The translations under genes were made by a program, and so were the position numbers. A stretch of 11,780 nucleotides of DNA, from the NCBI GenBank assembly GCA_905203795.1, contig CAJKXG010000013.1, positions 1 through 11,780 of the forward strand. The letters run 5' to 3'. Below are positions 6,553-11,780 of this stretch, one piece after another. How positions within the stretch are numbered: position 1 is the stretch's first letter; each line of letters opens with the position of its first letter. The DNA is from an uncultured Oscillospiraceae bacterium. GTDB lineage: Bacteria > Bacillota > Clostridia > Oscillospirales > Acutalibacteraceae. The notes beneath the pieces were generated by a model. The model saw nothing but the letters and a program-made list of their open reading frames with translations, searched no databases and was not told where the DNA came from.

Positions 6553-7911
6553 ATGCTGAACACCGGAGACATTCTTGAAACCATCACCATGATCCAAGAC
6601 GAGCATCTGGACGTCCGCACCATCACCATGGGCATCTCGCTGCTCGATTGCTGCCACAGCGACATCGACGTGACCTGCCGGCGCGTGTATGACAAAATCA
6701 CCCGCTATGCAAAAGATCTGGTCGCAACCGGCGAACAGATCGAAAAGGAATACGGCATTCCGATCATCAATAAGCGCATTTCCGTCACCCCCATCGCCAT
6801 GATCCTTGCCTCCTGCGAAAACCGCGATGCGGTAAAGCTGGCAGTCACGCTGGAGAAAGCGGCGTGTGCGTGCGGCGTCAACTTTCTCGGCGGTTTTTCC
6901 GCACTGGTGCAAAAAGGCTTTGGGCCGGGCGACCGCGAGCTGATCGAAGCGATTCCTGAAGCGCTTGCCGTCACCGATCATGTATGCTCCTCTGTCAACA
7001 TCGGCTCCACCAAGACCGGCATCAACATGGACGCAGTGGCGCTGATGGGCGGCGTGGTGCGAGCGGCCGCCGAAAAAACCGCCGACCGTGGCTGCATCGG
7101 ACCGGCGAAGCTGGTCGTGTTCTGCAACGCGCCGGAGGACAACCCGTTTATGGCGGGGGCGTTCCACGGTGCAGGCGAGCCGGATTGCGTCATCAACGTC
7201 GGCGTATCCGGCCCGGGAGTGGTGCGCGCGGCGCTGGCGAAAGCGGGCGACTGCGATCTGACCGCCGTCGCCGATATCATCAAAAAAACCGCCTTCAAGA
7301 TCACCCGCATGGGACAGTTGGTCGCACGGGAAGCCTCCCGCCGCCTGAACGTCCCGTTCGGCATCGTGGATCTGTCGCTTGCACCCACCCCCGCCGTCGG
7401 CGACTCGGTGGCGCATATTCTGGAGGAAATGGGTCTGGAAAGCTGCGGCTGTCACGGCACGACGGCAGCACTGGCGCTGCTCAACGACGCCGTGAAAAAG
7501 GGCGGCGTGATGGCGTCCTCCCATGTCGGCGGTTTGTCCGGCGCGTTCATCCCCGTCACGGAGGATGCGGGCATGATCGACGCGGCGCGCTGCGGCAGTC
7601 TGCGCATCGAAAAGCTGGAGGCGATGACGGCGGTCTGCTCGGTGGGTCTGGACATGATCAACATCCCGGGTGACACACCCGCCGAGGTGATTGCCGCCAT
7701 CATCGCGGATGAAGCCGCCATCGGCATGGTCAACTCCAAAACGACGGCGGTGCGTGTGATTCCCGCCATCGGCAAATCGGTAGGCGACGAGCTGTCGTTC
7801 GGCGGTCTGCTCGGCGGCGGTCCCGTCATGCCGCTGTCCGGCTATTCTCCCGCGCGATTCATCGCCCGCGGCGGTCGTATTCCCGCGCCCATGCAGAGTC
7901 TCAAAAACTAA
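6553..7911 (+). CDS. UPF0210 (DUF711) family protein
   Basis: A 452-residue cytoplasmic protein, the normal length for UPF0210. Conserved stretches include [15 protein letters not shown] (19-33), [14 protein letters not shown] (44-57), [20 protein letters not shown] (147-166) and the glycine-rich tail [20 protein letters not shown] (408-427) and ARGGRIPAP (438-446). The family is often annotated as PFL-family because its fold resembles pyruvate formate-lyase and related glycyl-radical enzymes, but I see no glycyl-radical motif and the reaction is unknown. It carries 15 cysteines, including CC at 33-34, CAC at 105-107 and CGC at 298-300. The ATG at 6553 has AAAGGGGG (6538-6545) 7 bases upstream; the longer in-frame start at 6430 inside the ACT gene is rejected. 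It is co-transcribed with the ACT gene and ends at a hairpin. Confidence 0.95.
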   Translation: MLNTGDILETITMIQDEHLDVRTITMGISLLDCCHSDIDVTCRRVYDKITRYAKDLVATGEQIEKEYGIPIINKRISVTPIAMILASCENRDAVKLAVTLEKAACACGVNFLGGFSALVQKGFGPGDRELIEAIPEALAVTDHVCSSVNIGSTKTGINMDAVALMGGVVRAAAEKTADRGCIGPAKLVVFCNAPEDNPFMAGAFHGAGEPDCVINVGVSGPGVVRAALAKAGDCDLTAVADIIKKTAFKITRMGQLVAREASRRLNVPFGIVDLSLAPTPAVGDSVAHILEEMGLESCGCHGTTAALALLNDAVKKGGVMASSHVGGLSGAFIPVTEDAGMIDAARCGSLRIEKLEAMTAVCSVGLDMINIPGDTPAEVIAAIIADEAAIGMVNSKTTAVRVIPAIGKSVGDELSFGGLLGGGPVMPLSGYSPARFIARGGRIPAPMQSLKN

Positions 7912-7949
7912 ACGCGTTTTGCAGGAACTAAATATTAATCTTGCATTTT

Positions 7950-7990
7950 AAGAACCGTTTTCGTTTTGGAAACGGTTCTTCCTCATTTTT
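7950..7990 (+). terminator. Intrinsic terminator after the UPF0210 gene
   Basis: An 11-bp perfect stem, AAGAACCGTTT (7950-7960) with AAACGGTTCTT (7970-7980), has a 9-base loop. The T tract is imperfect: TTCCTCATTTTT up to 7990. The stem is relatively AT-rich, so termination may be partial. It begins 38 bases after the stop codon. Confidence 0.65.
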
Positions 7991-8121
7991 AAAGACGGAT
8001 CATTCATCAAATATTGCATTTTCTTCGTGAAAACCACGCATTTGCCGCTTTTCCACCGCATTTATCAGTAGATTTCCCAAAAAAGAGGAAATCCTCCCGC
8101 TCAACTTTGCTAGATTGGCGC

Positions 8122-8150
8122 TTGTTTTTAGGGGGAAAAAGGTATATACT
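8122..8150 (+). promoter_or_regulatory. Promoter of the V/A-type ATPase operon
   Basis: -35 TTGTTT (8122-8127), a 17-base spacer and -10 TATACT (8145-8150). Transcription would start near 8157, leaving a leader of about 20 bases with the ribosome binding site. Just upstream, GATTTCC (8071-8077) and GGAAATC (8087-8093) form an inverted repeat around an A-rich 9-base loop. The rest of 7991-8121 shows nothing I can name. Confidence 0.55.
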
Positions 8151-8177
8151 TGTCACAAGGAAAGCAGGTGAAAAGCT

Positions 8178-8498
8178 TTGGAAGACATCATCAAACGCAT
8201 TGTGGAAATGGATAAACGGGCGCGGGAGATCACCGACGCTGCGCGCCAGGAAAAGCTGGACGCCGGACCGGAGATCGAGCAAAAGGCGTCCGCGCTCCGT
8301 GAAGAATATCTCGGTCGCGCCCGCCGCCGCGCCGAAATCAACGGCGAGACCGAACGCACCATCGCCGAGCAGAACTGGCGCAAGCGCGCTGCCGTCTACA
8401 CCAAGCGCACCGAGCAGATGCAGGCGTATTATAACGCGCACAGCGACGAGCTGGTGGATCAGTTGGTGGCGCGTGTGTTGGAGGAGGGCGCGTCGTGA
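8178..8498 (+). CDS. V/A-type ATPase stalk subunit G/H
   Basis: A 106-residue, highly charged, mostly helical protein with a long alanine/glutamate/arginine-rich stretch (about 5-90) suited to a coiled coil. It is assigned as the peripheral-stalk G/H subunit (NtpH/AtpH type), which pairs with subunit E to tie the catalytic head to subunit I. The sequence alone is low in information; the assignment rests mainly on length, composition and position directly before subunits C and I. The start is TTG at 8178, 7 bases after AGGTG (8166-8170). The stop codon overlaps the next start (GTGA), so translation is likely coupled. Alternative: another small coiled-coil stalk protein. Confidence 0.8.
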   Translation: MEDIIKRIVEMDKRAREITDAARQEKLDAGPEIEQKASALREEYLGRARRRAEINGETERTIAEQNWRKRAAVYTKRTEQMQAYYNAHSDELVDQLVARVLEEGAS

Positions 8499-9556
8499 GG
8501 CTGACCTCCCGCTATTCCGCCAATGTCATCTCCGCCAAGGCGCGGGCGCTGTATGGCAAATCCCTCAGCGAGAAAAACTATAGCGATCTGCTTGCCTGCC
8601 ACAGCGTCAGCGAAGTTGCCGCGTACCTCAAAAACGAGACGCGATACGGCTCGGTGCTGACGCAGGTCAACGAAGCCACCATTCACCGCGGCTATCTGGA
8701 AACGCTGCTGCGGCACAAGCTGCTGGAGGATTATGCGTCGCTCATGCGCTATGACCTGTCGGTCGGGCAGCATTTGTCCGACTACATGATCCGGCGCGAA
8801 GAAATCCAGCAGATCGTGTTGTGTATGCGGCTGATGAACGCCGGACGCGGCGACGAATTCGTGTTGTCCATGCCCTCATTTTTCGTCGGACACACCAAGC
8901 TGGACATGTTTCGTATCAGCCGTGTGACCTCGTACGGCGAGCTGCTGGACGCACTGGTCGGCACGCCGTATCACAAGCTGCTGCTTCCCTTCGCACCGAA
9001 GGAGGGCGAGCATGTGTCGCTGACTCCCATCGAAACGGCGTTGTATAAGCGGCTGACCGAAACGCTGTTTGACGTCATCGACCGCACGTCCGGCGAGCTG
9101 CGCCGGCAGATGATCGATCTGTGCGGCGCGCAGATCGACGCGCAGAATGTTACCCGCATTCTTCGGCTGAAAACCTTTTTCCACGCCGATGCGGATACCA
9201 TCCGCGCCAATCTGCTGCCGAACGGGCGCTGTATTCCCGCTCGTGTCATCGAACAAATGGTGACGGCGCCGAACGCGGAGGATGTGCTTCATCTGTTTTA
9301 CGGCACGCGTCTCGGCAAGCGTGTGCCGGAGGAACAACGGGCGTTCAGCTACAACCTGCCGCACCGTGTTCCCTATTTTTCCGCCCGCCACTACATGCAT
9401 TTTTCCACCTACCCGATGGTGGCGCTGTTCTCGTATATGATGATCATGGATACCGAGCTTGACGATATTATCAACATTATTGAAGGCATTCGTTACGGAA
9501 TGCCGCCGGAGGAGATCCGCACCATGCTGATCCTCTACGGCAGCGAAAGGAAGTGA
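8495..9556 (+). CDS. V/A-type ATPase subunit C (AC39/d-subunit family)
   Basis: A 353-residue soluble, helical protein of the AC39 family (subunit C or d). It forms the funnel-shaped socket that joins the central rotor shaft to the membrane K ring. The N terminus, with RYSANVISAKARALYGKSLS (5-24), is typical of the family, and the length is normal. GTG at 8495 overlaps the stop of the G/H gene by 4 bases and follows GAGGAGG (8481-8487) at 7 bases, so this start is well supported. It lies before subunit I, whereas in the Enterococcus hirae ntp operon subunit C comes after I, K and E. No membrane segment or signal peptide is seen, and the C-terminal region to the TGA appears complete. Confidence 0.93.
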   Translation: MRLTSRYSANVISAKARALYGKSLSEKNYSDLLACHSVSEVAAYLKNETRYGSVLTQVNEATIHRGYLETLLRHKLLEDYASLMRYDLSVGQHLSDYMIRREEIQQIVLCMRLMNAGRGDEFVLSMPSFFVGHTKLDMFRISRVTSYGELLDALVGTPYHKLLLPFAPKEGEHVSLTPIETALYKRLTETLFDVIDRTSGELRRQMIDLCGAQIDAQNVTRILRLKTFFHADADTIRANLLPNGRCIPARVIEQMVTAPNAEDVLHLFYGTRLGKRVPEEQRAFSYNLPHRVPYFSARHYMHFSTYPMVALFSYMMIMDTELDDIINIIEGIRYGMPPEEIRTMLILYGSERK

Positions 9557-9560
9557 GCGT

Positions 9561-11498
9561 TTGTCCGTTATCAAAATGAAGCTGGTCAGCATTACCGGTA
9601 TGCTCGACTCGCTGGACGCCGTGTGCGAAGTGTGCGGCTCCTGCGGTGTGTTCCAGCCGGTAGACCCCCGCGAGTTTTATTCGGACGCGTCGCATTTTAC
9701 CGCCATTGAAGAGGAAAGCCCTTACGCCGCACCGTTGATGCAGTTGGAAACAGCGATCACGCGCGCCGGCGGAAAGTTGTCGGACGAGGCCACGCCCAGC
9801 GTATGGCAGGATGAGCAGCTATTCGATTATGTATCCGGCTTTTCCGAGCGCGTGAACGAGGAAACCGCCAAAATCAGCGAATTGGCGACCCAACTGGAGA
9901 ACGAAAATAAGGATATCGAGCAATTCGAGCATTTTCGCGGTTTGGGCATCGATCTCGACGACATCCTCCATTGCGAGACTATCAAAGTGCGTTTCGGGCG
10001 GCTTCCGCGCGAAAGTCTGGACAAATTGCAGGTCTACAGCGACAATCCATACGCCCTGTTCTTCCCCGCCGTCAGCGATGCGGACTATTATTGGGGCGTG
10101 TATTTCTCCCCGAAGGACATGAGCGGTGAAATCGACCGCATTTTCTCCAGCCTGTATTTCGAGCGTATGCACCTGCCGGACGCCAACGGCACGCCGGAGG
10201 AGATCATCGCCGATCTGATCCAGCGGCGGGAGGAAACCGAGTTCCACCTGAAAACGCTGCGGGAAGAGCTGGCGAAGTTCTGGCAGCGCGAAAGCCACAC
10301 CTGTCTGCGGGTGTACGCGCGTCTGACACAGGCGGACTACTTCTTTAAGATCCGCCGTTATGCGGTGCGGTACAACAACACCTATGTACTGCTGACCGGC
10401 TGGATTCCCGCCAAGAGCGAAAAGGATTTCCGCAAGCAACTGGACGCGGTGCCGGATGTGGATTACACGATAGAGGACGCCGCCATGCACGCCGAGCACG
10501 AACCGCCGGTGATGCTGCACAACGCGCGCACCTTCCGCCCGTTTGAGTTCTACGTGGACATGTACGGACTGCCGCGCCACAACGAACTGGATCCCACCGC
10601 CTTTGTCGCCATCACCTACACCCTGCTGTTCGGAATCATGTTCGGCGATCTCGGGCAAGGGCTGTGCGTAGCGTTGGTCGGCTGGCTGATGTGGAAGTTC
10701 AAGCAGATGCCGGTCGGGCGCATTTTGATCCCCTGCGGGCTGTCCGCCGCCGTGTTCGGCTGCGTGTTCGGCTCGGTATTCGGCTTTGAACACGCACTCG
10801 ATCCCCTGTATCACACCCTGTTCGGCTTGGAGGAAAAGCCCATCGAGGTCATGGATTCCACCATGTCGATCAACATCATCCTCGCCGCCGTGGTCATCGG
10901 CTTGGTGCTCATCGTGCTGGCGATGCTACTGAACATCTATTCCAGCCTGCGGCGAAAGGATTACGAAAGCGGGCTGTTCGGACCAAACGGCGTAGCGGGA
11001 CTGGTGTTTTTCGTCTCGCTGGTGCTCGGCTTGGGCGGACAATTGGCATTCGGCTGGCATCTGATGACCACGCCGTATATTCTCGGATTGATCGTGCTGC
11101 CGGTGCTGTTGATCTTCCTGCGCGAACCGTTTGGAAAACTGGCATCGGGACGCGCCGACTGGCAGCCCGAAAAATGGGGCGAATACATCGTCCAAAACTT
11201 CTTCGAGCTGTTTGAAATGGCGCTGACGTATATGTCCAACACCATGTCCTTCCTGCGTGTCGGCGCATTCGTGCTGATCCACGCTGGCATGATGATGGCG
11301 GTGTTCACCCTCGCCGGTCTGTTCGGACCGGTCGGCTATGTGATCACCGTGATCTTCGGCAATATTCTGGTCATGGTCATGGAAGCGCTGCTGGTCGCCA
11401 TTCAGGTGCTGCGTCTCGAATTCTATGAGATGTTCAGCCGCTATTACAACGGCGACGGCAAACCGTTTACCCCGCTTCGTCAAAAAACGCAGAAATAA
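9561..11498 (+). CDS. V/A-type ATPase membrane subunit I (a-subunit family)
   Basis: A 645-residue protein with a soluble N-terminal half (about 1-340, including a coiled-coil stretch near 95-125 and another near 212-243) that anchors the peripheral stalks, and a membrane half (about 345-620) that forms the ion half-channels. Key motifs are FGIMFGDLGQG (357-367) and SFLRVGAFVLIHAGMMMAVF (563-582). Arg566 corresponds to the essential channel arginine of the family, and Gln615/Arg618 match the spacing of the second polar pair known from the Thermus V/A-ATPase. Whether H+ or Na+ is carried cannot be read from this subunit. The TTG at 9561, 4 bases after the subunit C stop, begins the family-typical MSVIKMKLVSITG; AAAGGAAG (9546-9553) serves as its ribosome binding site. 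Confidence 0.96.
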   Translation: MSVIKMKLVSITGMLDSLDAVCEVCGSCGVFQPVDPREFYSDASHFTAIEEESPYAAPLMQLETAITRAGGKLSDEATPSVWQDEQLFDYVSGFSERVNEETAKISELATQLENENKDIEQFEHFRGLGIDLDDILHCETIKVRFGRLPRESLDKLQVYSDNPYALFFPAVSDADYYWGVYFSPKDMSGEIDRIFSSLYFERMHLPDANGTPEEIIADLIQRREETEFHLKTLREELAKFWQRESHTCLRVYARLTQADYFFKIRRYAVRYNNTYVLLTGWIPAKSEKDFRKQLDAVPDVDYTIEDAAMHAEHEPPVMLHNARTFRPFEFYVDMYGLPRHNELDPTAFVAITYTLLFGIMFGDLGQGLCVALVGWLMWKFKQMPVGRILIPCGLSAAVFGCVFGSVFGFEHALDPLYHTLFGLEEKPIEVMDSTMSINIILAAVVIGLVLIVLAMLLNIYSSLRRKDYESGLFGPNGVAGLVFFVSLVLGLGGQLAFGWHLMTTPYILGLIVLPVLLIFLREPFGKLASGRADWQPEKWGEYIVQNFFELFEMALTYMSNTMSFLRVGAFVLIHAGMMMAVFTLAGLFGPVGYVITVIFGNILVMVMEALLVAIQVLRLEFYEMFSRYYNGDGKPFTPLRQKTQK

Positions 11499-11512
11499 TT
11501 TTCATCCATATC

Positions 11513-11520
11513 AAGGAGGT
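11513..11520 (+). promoter_or_regulatory. Near-perfect ribosome binding site for the ATPase proteolipid gene
   Basis: AAGGAGGT lies 8 bases before the ATG at 11529. It is the strongest such site in the window and precedes the only ATG among the four ATPase genes. Confidence 0.9.
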
Positions 11521-11528
11521 CATTTATC

Positions 11529-11780
11529 ATGGTTGCTTTCTATTTCATTCTTCCCGTTTCGCTGCTGGCACTGTCGGTCGTGCTGTCCATCGTGATGGTC
11601 AAACGCGGCGTCGCTCCCCGAAAGGCGATGACGATACAGCTGCTGTCGCTGATCGCGATCGCGGCGGTGTGCCTCACCATGCCGGTCGCGGCGGAAACGG
11701 CTGCGGAGACCGAAACGACCGAAGCGGTTGCCGATACCGCCGTTGCCGCGGATAACGGCATGAAATACATCGGCGCGGCG
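11529..11780 (+). CDS. V/A-type ATPase proteolipid subunit K, N-terminal part (cut by window end)
   Basis: The frame is open for 84 codons from the ATG at 11529 to the window end with no stop. The translation begins MVAFYFILPVSLLALSVVLS and contains two hydrophobic helices (about 3-24 and 36-53) split by a basic loop (KRGVAPRK), then an Ala/Thr/Glu-rich linker, then KYIGAA, which looks like the start of the first ring helix (families read GAGLA/GAALA here). K subunits form the ion-translocating c-ring. The position after subunit I and the very strong ribosome binding site fit a high-copy ring subunit. The ion-binding glutamate lies beyond the window. The long N-terminal stretch is either a lineage-specific extension or leader; assignment depends on context, since the conserved part is not included. 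Confidence 0.75.
   Translation, partial: MVAFYFILPVSLLALSVVLSIVMVKRGVAPRKAMTIQLLSLIAIAAVCLTMPVAAETAAETETTEAVADTAVAADNGMKYIGAA

Noticed and set aside
8014..8583. A 189-codon plus-strand frame starting in the gap before the ATPase operon
   Set aside because: Most of it overlaps the G/H gene in another frame, its composition is Arg/Ser-rich, and no ribosome binding site precedes it.
1..11780. CRISPR, insertion sequence, prophage or defence system
   Set aside because: No direct-repeat arrays, transposase-like frames, terminal inverted repeats or nuclease/helicase-like proteins were seen; the content is ordinary core metabolism, translation and ATPase genes.

Overview
The window looks like chromosomal core sequence from a low-oxygen Gram-positive, most likely a G+C-rich member of Clostridia (Oscillospiraceae/Ruminococcaceae-like). 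This is inferred from several things seen together: strong AGGAGG-type ribosome binding sites, free use of GTG and TTG starts, a pyruvate kinase with the extra C-terminal PEP-utiliser domain, a V/A-type rotary ATPase operon, and the ACT (UPF0237) plus UPF0210 gene pair. I see no mobile element, CRISPR array, tRNA, rRNA, phage gene or obvious defence gene.

Layout. (1) 1-1556, plus strand: khpA, rimM and trmD, the RNA-binding, ribosome-maturation and tRNA-methylation group that usually sits between rpsP and rplS. A hairpin lies between khpA and rimM, and a strong bidirectional terminator closes the group, so rplS does not follow trmD here. (2) 1621-2205, minus strand: a small cytoplasmic SGNH hydrolase with its own promoter. 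(3) 2447-4108, plus strand: a SulP-family anion transporter with a STAS domain, started from TTG, with a good sigma-A-type promoter and its own terminator. (4) 4233-5984, minus strand: pyruvate kinase, GTG start. (5) 6270-7911, plus strand: a two-gene operon of a free-standing ACT-domain protein and a UPF0210 protein of unknown biochemical role. (6) 8178-11780, plus strand: the first four genes of a V/A-type ATPase operon (stalk subunit G/H, subunit C, subunit I, and the cut-off N terminus of proteolipid K).

How the parts relate. The blocks are independent transcription units separated by terminators. The ATPase genes clearly work together: G/H and C belong to the stalks, while I and K form the membrane ion channel. 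The K gene has an almost perfect ribosome binding site and ATG, whereas the three genes before it use TTG or GTG, which fits the need for many K copies per complex. Pyruvate kinase supplies ATP and pyruvate; nothing in the sequence links it to its neighbours.

No clearly new multi-gene system is visible. The items most worth a second look are the ACT/UPF0210 pair with a Fur-like inverted repeat over its presumed promoter, the N-terminal extension on the ATPase proteolipid, and the start-codon gradient in the ATPase operon.
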